64,000 nt of DNA, taken from positions 17,127,289 through 17,191,288 of the forward strand of contig NC_045146.1 of assembly GCF_008831285.2 (NCBI RefSeq), written 5' to 3'. Positions 1 to 11,519 of this stretch are shown one piece after another. Below the pieces are notes generated by a model. That model was given only the letters and a program-made list of their open reading frames with translations. It did not search any database and had not been told where the DNA came from. The position numbers were made by a program, and so were the translations under genes. Within the stretch, counting starts at the first letter, position 1; every line of letters starts with the position of its first letter. This DNA comes from Nymphaea colorata. Lineage: Eukaryota > Streptophyta > Magnoliopsida > Nymphaeales > Nymphaeaceae.

Positions 1-499
1 GACACACAAGCCAAACATCGTTATTGATGGATGGTTAAAAATTAAAAATGCAGCTGCATAAATCCCTACCCCTCTCATTTTTTCTCCTTTAATTTTTCTT
101 TTTTTTAGATCGAAAATCAATTCAAAAAACATTAAAGTGGTGCCTACTTATAATCCAAATTTAGCCCCCAGGTAATTAAATTTTTTGCTTTTCTTTGATG
201 CTGTCCACGGGGAAAGTAGACTCCTTTATGACTCTGTGCAATATCTCACGTATGACTCCTCATCAATATTCCTCTGATCTTCTTCGTTCTTCCCCCTTTT
301 CTCTTTCTCTCTTTCTTAAGAAAGGGATCGATCCCTCTAGAAGCGTCTACTGTCCATCAAGTTCAGTTGCTGTTAGGCCAGAAGCAGCTTCTACCCTTAA
401 GAGACAGATCGTCCTGCGTAACTCTATATATTCTTACGTGTATATACGGCTGCAGCATCATAATACATCATCACCTGCCCACACATATAAATAGTAGTT

Positions 500-501
<2 letters not shown>

Positions 502-537
<36 letters not shown>
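502..537. repeat. TA dinucleotide microsatellite
   Basis: An uninterrupted TA run of about 35 bases. Similar runs occur at about 11453-11480, 21256-21285, 27884-27905 and 43462-43493. Confidence 0.9.
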
Positions 538-540
<3 letters not shown>

Positions 541-1422
541 CGTAATCCGTCATACCATCTTTTTGTCTGAACCGACTCAATCCACTAACTAGATTATGTC
601 ATCTGCGCACATTGCAGGATCTTAATTTTCTCTTTCACTGGTTTGGAATTTTCACGAACCGACAATGTGAACGTGATCTATAGTTATCATTTAAAGGTTG
701 AAGGACAGAGCGATATATATTATCTTATACAAAAGCAGACTAGCAAGGAGCGGTTGAAGTGGATCTCTAGGTTTTTTGTCACTGCAACAAATTAATACAC
801 CGATGCAACTAAAGGACACTGGAAAATCTCGAACCAACGTCATTTGCTTTGTTCACGATCAGATATTATAGATTATTTGTTCTTCACAGTCCTTTTTATG
901 GTACATCAATTCTCAATCATGTTATTTGAAGTTACTTGCACACATTTTTGAAACGTGAAAAAATCACTAGCTCCCAGTCTAAATGTCAGAACTAGCAAGA
1001 ATTGTTGAATATATGTTAATTTTTAGCGTCCTGTTGGAATACGTACATCTTTGAAGATGAAAATGTGAAGCCCATCTCACATGTAATCAGTATTCGCAGG
1101 TCAGTCTTACACATTTTCCCAAGTCTGTACATGCAAATACAATTCTGATAATTAGATTCTTCAAGCAGACAACAACGTAACCCTTAATTTTCTTCATGAT
1201 CGTTGGTTGATTTAACTGTGTACAAAGACTATGACTGGGGCGCGAAAATAAATGCTTGCTACCCAACTACCACTTCATATAATTGTCTAGCGCAGCTGGT
1301 TATATACGCGTTGCCGTGTATGAATTTTTCATACGCCATTTTAATAATGACAAAAAGTAGACATGGCTAATACCAAAAAAAAAAATTGTAAGAATAAAAA
1401 AAGAAACCGTAAAAAAAAAGAT

Positions 1423-1605
1423 TTTGAAATTCGATAAAGGTACGTTCGTTGGAAAAGACCAGATATGAACCATACCACCAATATGCATATTTACTTAATT
1501 TTGAGATTCAATAAAGGTAGGCTCATTGGAAAAGACCAAGTTTTGCATGTCGTTCTATGCTGGATATAAACCATACTACCGATATGCATATTTACTTTAT
1601 TGTAC
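1423..1605. repeat. Degenerate tandem duplication, about 80-100 bp units
   Basis: Two adjacent copies share the blocks TTGGAAAAGACCA, AACCATAC and ATATGCATATTTACTT in the same order (about 1423-1502 and 1503-1605). The second copy carries about 22 extra bases in the middle. No coding function is seen. Confidence 0.7.
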
Positions 1606-2924
1606 ATCCAATATACGTCAAAATCAGCTTGAATCTGCAGACATGGTAGAATAAAAATTGGCTGATTTACAAAAGCCCTTGAATCGGGTATGCATCGAAT
1701 CGGAAAGGAGACAATTCAATGTGAATCGGCCGATTCAGCTCGATTTTAATAACAATGTTAAACGATGATATGGGTCGAACCATAGACACCAATTCCCCTA
1801 ACCCCGAGGTCCAAGGCTGAGCAAGTCGTGATAACAACCCTAATAACAGAATAATCCCTGTGGTTTAACTGTTTTCCTCTGCATCAGAAATAAAATATAT
1901 ACTTGCGTAACTTTAATCAAGCCGGTAGTTAAGCCCCCGATCACGTAGTAGCATGCACGGATTCAGGACGCATCACATGCGGCCTCCTTTTTCAGTTTGT
2001 AGGTCTTCATTAATTTTCTACTGTGTATAGAAAAGAAAAGGCAGAGAGAGGGTAGATATGATTCACGGGTCATAACCAAACGAATGGAAGAGACAATCAC
2101 CTTCACTTAGTTCAACACGTTGAGTCATGCTGAGCCAAAAAAATTGTGACTAACAAAGTATATATATCGTCAGGGATAGAATCCGAACACCTTTATATTA
2201 AATTAAGCCAAGTAGCTATATAACTTTAAGGAATTGTGATGCTTGGAGTCCCCGCGAATTAAAGAAATTGATTCGTATGGATAATTAGCAAACCGACATG
2301 GGAAAAATGTTTTGTGGGCATCTTGAATAGGGTTAGAAACCAGGATAAAACATTTATAGTGCTAATTTTGAAAATCTTGCTCACATAATTTAAAACCATC
2401 GTTCTTTATAAAGGAACAGAATGATTAAGACGTAATGATCAGAGCTATAAGGTAGATGGTAGGAAAAGAGTTAAAAATGAAGTATACATAAATATTCAGA
2501 TGGAGCATCTACAGAGCCGATTAATGCTCCATAAGGCCGCATGATCAGTTCATGACTTTGGTTTAAGGGCTTCCGTGCTGCCACACACAGTTAAATGTGC
2601 ATATGACCATGGATGGTGCCTTTTTGGCATCAAGCAATCACGACATATCATCAAGAGTTTTTTACTATTATTTTAAGCAAGGACGGAGAAATTTTTCATC
2701 AAAGGGCGAATTAAAGTTTTTAAATTTTAACACAAGCAAAATATCATGTTTCAAAATTTCTATATAAGACAAGTAAATTTTTTTAAATTTTCATATAAGC
2801 TTTTAAAAAATAATTTTTTGAGATAGGGATATGGGAAAATAATAACATCCAATTAAAAAATTGAGCAAGGACTTAACGAATCAAACTAGAATGGCAAATT
2901 AATACTATTTTTTAATCCATTAAC

Positions 2925-3170
2925 TCTTTCCGAGTGAGCGAGAGGTATTAATCCCACCGCCCGAAAAAGGTCCGAAAGCCCCCCCATTCCCCCTGCCTCC
3001 AGGGTCCTAAGCTGCGTCGGTGTCAGCGATAGCAACGGTGCACCCTTCAACTTAAATGTTGTGTCCTACCACCTTAAGACATAGGAACATAGTACCCACG
3101 GGAATCGAACTAGAGACCTGCCTTTATACAGACCCTTAACTCGACCAGCTACACTATACCCCTTGAGGCG
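2925..3170 (-). mobile_element. tRNA-derived SINE with target-site duplication
   Basis: Read on the minus strand, the element starts CCTCAAGGGG. It carries an A-box-like TGTAGCTGGTCGAG (about 3141-3155) and a B-box-like AGTTCGATTCCC (3100-3111), spaced as in a tRNA-type RNA polymerase III promoter. It is flanked by ATCCATTAAC (2915-2924) and ATTCATTAAC (3171-3180), a 10-bp direct repeat with one mismatch, as expected of a target-site duplication. Its 3' half, rich in GGGGG blocks, resembles the 3' half of the SINE at 18397-18623. There is no coding capacity, which is normal for a SINE. Confidence 0.8.
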
Positions 3171-3180
3171 ATTCATTAAC

Positions 3181-6100
3181 CCCGTGACCAATATTGCCTT
3201 TTCTTCTCCGCCTAACCCAATCCGCAGGCTTGCTATCAATTAACAAGCAATCCATCGTGCCATAAGTTTGCACAGAATGATAGCTTGTGCATTAAACAAC
3301 ATAATTTCTATTTGGTTTGACTTTTTGGTTCAAGATCCAAAATCAGTATAAAAGAAATGGACAATGTGGTGGTTCCATAATCTATGGGCGTCTCTTATTC
3401 ATGTGATTTAAAATTTCTAAGGGGCTGTTTGGAAGACAGCCCTCAAAACCTGGTTAAAAGGAAACCAGGTTTTTTAGATATCTGGTTTTCTAAACCAGGT
3501 TTTAGGACCTGATTTCCTGTTTGGATGACACGAGGGAAACTAAATTTTTACTTTGTAAACATGGTTTTTGTTTGGATTCTAATATGGTATAGGCTTTTCT
3601 TCATTCACATCCATATCCGTCCGGTACATCAGATATGGTAAAGGGTACATCGAATTTGAATCCGTTGCATTGACATGCCAAAGCGTATGCCATGTCTCAG
3701 CAAAGAACTGGTGAGCATTCTCAGCGCCATCCTAATTGGATCTAGCTATGATCCAAATCCAGTACATAAGAAGCAAAGCCCACAGATGTGAATTCAGGAT
3801 GCAAAACTGGATTCTTTAAGCAACAGGTGCAAACTTAAGAATGAAGAGACCACCAGCTTACAATTCTCTCTCCTTTTGTAAAACTGAATCCCATTAACTT
3901 CCATCTGTTTGAAGATCGCAAGCATCGCACATGGCCGAAAAGCAACCTGGAAATTTAAAAGAGATGAGATTTGACCAAAATTTCAACCTAACAATATTAG
4001 TTGTGTTATTTGAGAAATGCTTGCATAGCGTCGTATTTATTAAATCTGATTTCAGATCTAAACCAGCCACTGATCTGGGAGCAGTGGCATCCTTGCCTAG
4101 AAACTTGATGAACAACTAGCTGACTGAAGTAGATATATTTATCTGGATTTCTGCCATGTAAAGGATCCATCTAACTACTGTACATATAAGATGTCATAAC
4201 TTCTTGCTGTGTTGTTGCCTGCAGTTGGTCTATTCACTCCCTTGCAGTTGGTAAGTGATATATGTACTCTCTCTCTCTCTCTAAAACTTCCACAAAAATT
4301 GACAAATGTACTTAGAATCGATCTAACTCATGTTATAGCGCATATATATGACCTCGACATGTCTTCCTCATGAAACTCGCAAAATTTTAATTTAATTGCC
4401 CAAAGGATTGAAGCAATCCCCTCATCTCCTATCCCCAAATCCTTTTAGGTTAGGATCTGCTCATTCTAAAACTCATGTGTGCGTGTGCGTGTGTGTTGTG
4501 TATAACTCATATGTGTTTGTATACTAATATGAGTTAAAAAAACATAGCAGATCCTAACTTAAATGAGAGAGAGGACGAGGGAGTCATAACAATAGACAAA
4601 TGACTCCACATTTTTCTGTTTTTCATAGAAGTAGCCTGTCAGACGTAATCTACGTAATTGATTTTACGTAATTCAACACTCCGTTTTTGCAAGCACAAGG
4701 TACAAATATATTTTTATAAGACTTTAATATCGACATATGTCATGTATGTTATAACATTGTTACATGAAAGGTATATGTACGTTCTGAAAGCAAGACCGAT
4801 AGTTACATGGAGGCGTGTCTCGTGAGCAGTCATCCATCGTTATCATGCCCACCACCCGTTTGCTATATGTACGTTCTGAAAGCAAGACCGATAGGGAACA
4901 ACCAGGCCATGAAGCTCCGGACTGTGGCATACAACGGGTATGGATTCGGGTTGGACCTAGCTTCTCTTAATTCGACTCAGCTAGATGTTATGAAAGTGGA
5001 TTCCGGACTTCCAGTTCAAAATTTATCTCCGACCTATGGTTTGGAATCGAATCCAAATCTGACTAGAATAAAATTTGCCGTTCATGTGCAATTAATGACG
5101 TTGGATCTTTATCAAAATTTTGAATCCGACTAGTAACGGGATCATGTTTTGTTTATCAGTCCGGCTAAACTCTTTCTAAACCGGATCTTTGATCGGACGA
5201 ATTCGATTCCATTCGTATACATAATTTTGCTTATCTACCGACGAACTGTCCGTGTTTAGGGCGGTGGGTCCAAGTTGGACAGGCACCCACCATCCCGTGT
5301 AAGTGTAGGATAAGGTATGATTGGTCAGTCGCCGATATTCTCCGTTAGTCCAGCCTAGATTTGGTCAGGCCTGGAGCTTATCATCTTGATAATGGACGTA
5401 GCAGCTCTCGCTGAAGCTCATTTATGGTCAGCTCATGCATTCATGAAGAACATATTAAGGTAAATATCCAACAGTTTTATTCATACACATGCCCATGCGG
5501 TACGAATTACTAAGAACTGGGTTGAGTTGTACAGGAACATAAGCTTTTTATATTTTAGTATGTTTGATTTCAAATAGTTCATTTTTCTGTTTTAAATGGT
5601 TTATTTTTTTTGCTTATCGAATGTAGTATAGCTGGTGAGTTGTGAAAATTTGGTCATCAGTTTGATTTTCATAAGTGGTAGTCATTTGTACTGCAAACGG
5701 TTGATGCATGACATTTTCTGCTCTTCACTCGAGACCAAAAGCAACTCTTAACCATGATATTAGGCATGATATTAAGCAGGATAAGAAAAAAAGGGGAAGG
5801 TTCAGCCTTTTACTACATTTCCTTTCCATGGAAACACAACTATCTCCGTGATACTACATTTTCCTCTCATGGAAACACAACTGGCTAAATTTTCTTTTCC
5901 TTTGCTTTGAGCCAGTAAGTTCTATTCATCTAGTCAAAGCGTTATTTACATCACGGGTTGATAATTTCAAACCTTGCGGTATGGCAAACACCTTATGTGT
6001 CAGCCTTAAAATCATCCAAAGGGATGCAGAGATCATTTAGAAAGTAAAATGTATAAAGAATCAAAATGTGAATAAAAAAAAACTCGCAATGTATTTTTCT

Positions 6101-6900
6101 TGAAAACCTTGTACATCATGAGTAATGAGTAAGGTAAGAAAAAAAATAGTTTCAACTTGCTTACGTGAGGTTGGTCGAAGCCACTTATAAGATTATACTG
6201 CCCACTACCCAATACAAGGAATTTCATTGCATACACTTGAAACTGGATTGAAGGGTCTTTTGTCACAGGTGAACACTCAAGCCTAAACTAAAACTCAACA
6301 CAAACCAAAGACTCAACATAAACAAAAAAAGTATGTAACAAAGCAAAGGACTACCCAAACTCTAAACACAAGGAAACAATTTAAGCGATTGGATTCATTG
6401 AAGTCCTTAAATCTAGAAACTAAAGAGTTCCAAAACTACAGCGATGCGTTTCCGTGGGATCACGGTTTCACTTTGTTTTTCACCGTTCAAAGAGAATTAC
6501 GCCATGCGAACGAGCATATTCTACCAATATGCTAGCTACATTTGCAGAAGCAGAGAATTCTTAAACGAGAAAAGAACGAAGATAGGTTTTTCGTGACTCA
6601 TAAGAACGATTACCATCATCATCATCAGAAGAAGAAAACTGTCACAGGCCACAGAAGAAAAATCAATCAAAAGCGCCTGGCCTTTTTCTTGACACTCACC
6701 AATCACCATCGGGTGAGCGAACTCCACAGGATTAATTCTTCCATCTACAGCCTCATGGTTCCTTCAATCAATCCCTGATCAGTGGCTGATAAAACAAGTT
6801 GCAGTGGGCCTCACACCACGCTACAGAAACGAAACAATGGCCGTCGGTTTTCTCTGCTCACCCGGTTAATTTTTGTCAGTCCCCTTATTTTATACGGCTC
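3181..6900. other. Intergenic region upstream of the aldolase gene
   Basis: No gene is supported. At 3421 a GGGGCTGTTTGG motif followed by CCAGGTTTT repeats in both orientations looks like one end of a miniature inverted-repeat element, but I could not find a matching far end. A 31-bp exact direct repeat lies at 4772-4802 and 4864-4894. The short frame at 4807-5133 crosses this repeat and matches no family I know. Confidence 0.5.
4772..4894. repeat. 31-bp exact direct repeat around a 61-bp spacer
   Basis: The block beginning TATATGTACGTTCTGAAAGC and ending ACCGATAG occurs at 4772-4802 and again at 4864-4894 without a mismatch. The 61 bases between are not repeated nearby. This fits a recent short duplication or filler-type repair event. 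Confidence 0.85.
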
Positions 6901-6964
6901 TGGGGAGGGCTTTAATTGCGATCTTGTTTCTATCCCATGCAAGAAGACACGTCTCGTTATCACA

Positions 6965-6970
6965 CACGTG
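6965..6970. promoter_or_regulatory. G-box (CACGTG) upstream of the aldolase gene
   Basis: A CACGTG core inside ACACACGTGTC lies 187 bp before the aldolase start codon. G-boxes bind bZIP and bHLH factors and are common in light-regulated promoters of photosynthetic genes, so the position fits. A weak TATA-like TGTATATCAA lies at about 7043-7052 and another, TTTTATAC, at about 6887-6894; which one is used cannot be decided from sequence. Confidence 0.5.
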
Positions 6971-7156
6971 TCAGCAGGAGATTGATGGGATGATATGAAC
7001 CTCAAAATCGCCACCCATGGAGTTTCGAGCAGTCCCTGGAAAGTGTATATCAAGAATGGAGAGCGAAGGAGGAGCAGGAGCAGCGGGTGAGGCAGCCATT
7101 GTAGCTGTTTGAGCTAAGAAGAAGGCCGGAGACAGAGAGCGGAGTAACCGGAGGAA

Positions 7157-9951
7157 ATGGCGAGCGCATCTCTCCTCAAGTCGTCCCCCGTGCTGGACAA
7201 GTCAGAGTTCTTGAAGGGGCAGTCCCTGCTGCGCTCCTCCACCGCCAGTTTCAGGGCGAACACCGCCTCCCCTTCCACGCTTGTCGTCCGCGCCGCTTCT
7301 TCCTACGCTGATGAGCTCATCAAGACCGCGGTACCATTTCGCCTCTCTCTCCCTCTCCCTCTCCTTTCCACACCATGCAATCGGTTAACTTTGGCCTTTG
7401 CATCGAGAAGTTAGTACTAAAAATGTGTCGCTTGCCTTTCCAACATAATAAGACTCTCTTTAGATTCTAAACAGGATTTGCTACAATATGCAGTATATTA
7501 ATGATATCAATAAGAATAATTAACAATAGAAACTTCGATTGTAACATTAATAGTGGTATTTGTGATTATTAATTGTTTCAACAGTGATAGCTCTGTGCTG
7601 CACTCCTGTAATAGATAGCTGACTCTTCGTCATCTGATTACATCTGAACAACCGAACAACGTCCAAGATGTGCTTCAGTTATGAATTAAATCTTGTATTT
7701 CCGTAACCAGTCGACGAAGATTAAGTATTGAAAGCTCAATAGCCAAAACGGTGTATTATTTGTTTAAGGGAAATAGATTTTAGAGGTGACTGATGTTAAA
7801 AGGATAGTGCTGATTAATGGTGCGTTGCAGAAAACCGTAGCGTCGCCTGGGCGCGGGATACTGGCCATGGACGAGTCGAACGCGACGTGCGGGAAGAGGC
7901 TGGCCTCCATCGGGCTGGAGAACACGGAGGCCAACCGCCAGGCCTACCGCACTCTGCTCGTCTCCGCCCCTGGCCTCGGCCAGTACATCTCTGGAGCCAT
8001 CCTCTTCGAGGAGACGCTTTACCAGTCCACCACCGAGGGCCAGAAGATGGTCGACGTTCTCGTCTCCCAGAACATCGTCCCCGGCATCAAAGTCGACAAG
8101 GTATTATCTCAATCTATGAACCAAGTGATCTTCTGCTACCTTATCCTGTGATGATGGTGATGTCGATGACATGGTGACCAGCACCATGTATAGTACTATG
8201 ACGTATGTCGGCCATTCTTACGTGGTATGGTTTTACCATACAGGGTTTGGTGCCTCTTGCTGGCTCAAACGATGAATCATGGTGCCAAGGTCTTGATGGT
8301 CTGGCCTCTCGTTCTGCCGCATACTATCAGCAGGGTGCTCGCTTTGCCAAATGGTAACTATCTTGTCCATTTCATGCGTTAGATTGTTCTTCTTGTTTGT
8401 GCCCAATCATCCGTCTGCAACCACAGTCTGCGTCAAACATGGCAAGCCTTCTACTCTTGGCATATATTGATTGCTAGGATCCCGCACTTGTTTTGATAAA
8501 GAGAACTTCAGGTCCCACTGATCAATTCGTTGCTGGTGGACCACAAAAGTAGGAGGGTAGGTTGACATCATCATGAGTCACTCTCATCGCTATCTACATC
8601 TGATGAGGATGAGCTAAAGAAAGAACATCCGAGTAGAATTTGCCTTTTAGTATCAATAATGGCATTGATCTTCCTGACTTCAAGTAGGAGTTTTGAATTC
8701 AATGTATGAAAGTTTGACTGTGCTATGGGTTGGACAGCAAGCTTCAGCATGTTCAAGTTTATGCCTACAGAATATAAAATACGTAAGAGCAACTCAATGT
8801 ATAAAAAGAAATTGAAGGTCTCTTCGGTGATTTTTCATTTTCTACTGTCACTGGGTCTGCTAACACCACTTGTTTGGACTTTCTTATTCCCTAGAAAGCA
8901 ACTTACTGTTAATGAGACTAACTACAATTCCGAAACAGGCGTACTGTTGTGAGCATTCCAAATGGACCATCTGCCCTGGCTGTTAAGGAGGCTGCTTGGG
9001 GCCTTGCTCGTTATGCTGCAATCTCCCAAGTGAGTGCAATTCAAAAATCACAATTCACACGGCAGAAGCTTTTTCTCAGATTCACTAGTCTTAGAAGCTT
9101 CAAGCGACAACCTTTCGAACTGCTGTTTTTCTAACTCGTGGTTTTTTTTTAATTTACAAACAGGACAATGGTTTGGTTCCCATTGTTGAGCCAGAGATTC
9201 TGTTGGATGGTGACCATGGCATTGACAGGACCTTTGAAGTGGCCAAGAAGGTTTGGGCAGAGGTCTTCTTCTATTTGGCTGAGAACAATGTCATGTTTGA
9301 GGGTATCCTCTTGAAGCCTAGCATGGTCACCCCTGGTGCAGAGTGCAAGGACAAGGCGACCCCTGAGCAAGTTGCTGCTTACACCCTGAAACTCCTCCAC
9401 AACCGCATCCCCCCTGCTGTTCCAGGCATTATGGTATCAATTAACATCTCTCCTCCCTTCTTAATTGCTTCTGTGTTAATTCTAATTTTAAACAGGAAGA
9501 TACCATCTTCTTTTATAAGGCTGTTTCTTTGGGAAACAATATATACTGAAAATTGACATAGGCAAGGAACCCATAATGCTGAACAGAGTAGGAAATGAAT
9601 ACATGTTTCATACTCTGTTCAAGCTCATGCTCTGAAAAGCTAACATGTGCATCTATGTATTTGAACGTACAGTTCTTGTCTGGGGGACAATCTGAAGTAG
9701 AGGCTACCCTCAACCTGAACGCCATGAACCAGGGTCCCAACCCATGGCATGTGTCGTTCTCATATGCAAGAGCCCTCCAGAACACTTGCCTCAAAACATG
9801 GGGTGGCAGACCAGAGAATGTTAAGGCAGCACAGGATGCACTTCTCCTGAGGGCCAAGGCCAACTCCCTTGCTCAGCTCGGAAAATACACTGGTGAGGGA
9901 GAGTCAGAGGAATCTAAGCAGGGCATGTTTGTCAAGGGCTATGTTTACTGA
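7157..9951 (+). CDS. FBA: Fructose-bisphosphate aldolase, class I, chloroplastic
   Basis: Cleaves fructose-1,6-bisphosphate to the two triose phosphates, and makes it (and sedoheptulose-bisphosphate) in the Calvin cycle in the plastid stroma. Six exons join in frame: 7157-7330, 7831-8100, 8244-8353, 8939-9029, 9164-9433 and 9673-9951, giving 397 aa, the usual length for plant plastid aldolases. Residues 1 to about 46 are Ser/Ala-rich, as in a transit peptide, ending near [10 protein letters not shown], where family members are cut. Recognisable blocks are [33 protein letters not shown] with the Schiff-base lysine at Lys266, and FLSGGQSE. The C terminus ends GMFVKGYVY, with the Tyr important in class I enzymes. 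The start is the first ATG of the exon that carries the transit peptide. No frame breaks. Introns are short; the longest, 8354-8938, contains nothing recognisable. Confidence 0.97.
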
Positions 9952-10807
9952 AGCAAAATTCTATGTTCTTAAGTCTACTGTTCCGTGGAGTAGCTTCTGC
10001 TGCTTGCTTTGGTGCATGCAGCGTGTATACAATTGCCCTTTTCTTTGCGTTTCCAGCCTAGTGGGGACTAAATACTCATGTAGTCTGTTTTTTACTATTA
10101 TTTGCTTAGTCCCTTCATTTTTTTGCTTTACTGCACTCTCTCTCTCTCTCTCTCTCTCTCAAAGAAAAAATGGATGCTACAAGTAGAGGAAACCTTACTC
10201 TCATCTGGCGTCTCTATATCTGCCTCTAAAACACCAGATAAGAAATTCCTTTTCTCACACTTGCGTTGCAGGTCTAAACACGCTTTGAAGCAGATATATT
10301 GTTTACAGTGTTGGTGAAGAATGAAAATATAAAATACAGTTATCCCATTAAATTTTTTCTATTTGGATTGGCAACCTGGGAATACATGGACAGTTGCCAG
10401 ATTGTGTTAACAGAAACGTGCACCTAGGTGTTAAATTCTCGACCTTCTTCAACTTAATGGGCTTAGGTTCGGCCCCAGACAAGTGGCAGAGACAGAGTTC
10501 TGCCAGCTTCTTGTTCTTAATTCTGAAAATTGATCTCTTGTTTGGGAGTTTCCTCGTATAGGCGACACTTTTGCTAACACAGTAGTCATGTCTAACTTCA
10601 CCAAGTCAATTCAATAAAATGACGGAAGTAAATTCCTTTTTTTCCTTGAGAATGCAGAAGCCTTCTTTCATCTTGAAAGAACATGCCCACCTTGACCTAG
10701 ATGTGGCGTGGCTTCGGGTCCCTTGTTTGGTAGTTCTGACTTCTAAGCTAGAGTTCGATTCAAGCTGAGAAATTGCAAGATACAGAAGTAGTGAAATTAA
10801 GGGCGTG

Positions 10808-10917
10808 AATTATGGGGGAAACAGTCGGAGAAAGATATTCTTTCTGAACTGTAAGCTCCTTAAATTATGGGGGAAACGGTCGGAGAAAGATATTCTTTCT
10901 GAACCGTAAGCTCCTTA
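10808..10917. repeat. Near-perfect 55-bp tandem duplication
   Basis: Two head-to-tail copies start AATTATGGGGGAAAC at 10808 and 10863. They differ at only two or three positions (for example ACAGTCGG versus ACGGTCGG), so the duplication is recent. Confidence 0.9.
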
Positions 10918-11428
10918 CTCACACCCTCTACCATTTCTCCACTCAGGTACCAGCAAAAAGGCAGGGTGAAAGGCCGATGGATAAGCCACATGTTCAACAT
11001 CCTTTCATAATTTATGTCTCTTCCAACTTCATGGTGGGAAGATGAATTCAAAATTAAAGGAAAAGAAGAGGAACTTAAAAGAGAATATGAATGAAGAACT
11101 TTTGGAGAAATTAATATGTCAAACTATTAGAACTATAGAGCGAATACAGAACAAAAGAAGCTTGTTGAGTTGATACAAAGAACAATGGTGGCAAAAGTTT
11201 GTAGAGGGAATTTCAAATCTGCAAATGCGGAGACAAATGAACCAAGGCGATGTCTCAACTACACTTACATGATCGTGAACCAGCATGATCTAAAAGGCTA
11301 TCCTGATCATATCATGGTCAAGTTCCTCATCTTGGTGCCCAATTTAGCTGCTACGAGATGCTTCAGCGACAGCTCCGGGAGACTTACCTGCAGAAGCTAC
11401 GGTCATTACTAAACTGCATTTTAACATA

Positions 11429-11429
<1 letters not shown>

Positions 11430-11480
<51 letters not shown>
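11430..11480. repeat. Compound CT/TA microsatellite
   Basis: About 23 bases of CT repeat run directly into about 28 bases of TA repeat, 40 bp beyond the stop codon of the VOC gene and probably in its 3' flank. Confidence 0.9.
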
Positions 11481-11482
<2 letters not shown>

Positions 11483-11519
11483 AACACCTAATAGAGCGTA
11501 GAATAATCAAGGGCTACGC

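Larger units (their letters stand above)
1..2914. other. Intergenic AT-rich region, no gene recognised
   Basis: No reading frame here looks like a conserved protein; the longest are about 100 codons and have no recognisable domain. The region holds a TA microsatellite near 502-537, a degenerate tandem duplication at about 1423-1605, and an AT-rich stretch at about 2680-2850 that begins with a GGACGGAGAAATTTTT-like motif resembling decayed repeat DNA. It reads as ordinary plant intergenic sequence. Confidence 0.6.
9952..11519. other. Aldolase 3' flank and intergenic region
   Basis: This space between two convergent genes holds the aldolase 3' UTR. It also contains a CT repeat (10135-10160), an AATAAA at about 10612, a 55-bp tandem duplication at about 10808-10917 and a CT/TA compound microsatellite at 11430-11480. 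The frame at 11170-11412 has no recognisable domain. Confidence 0.6.

Noticed and set aside
3421-3560. GGGGCTGTTTGG end with CCAGGTTTT inverted motifs, a possible MITE
   Set aside because: A matching opposite terminus and target duplication were not found, so no element boundaries can be given.
9513-9863. 116-codon minus-strand frame
   Set aside because: Lies opposite the last aldolase exon and the intron before it, so it cannot be a separate conserved gene.
10690-10770. AGAGTTCGATTCAAG, a B-box-like motif
   Set aside because: No convincing A-box, tail or flanking duplication. Could be chance.
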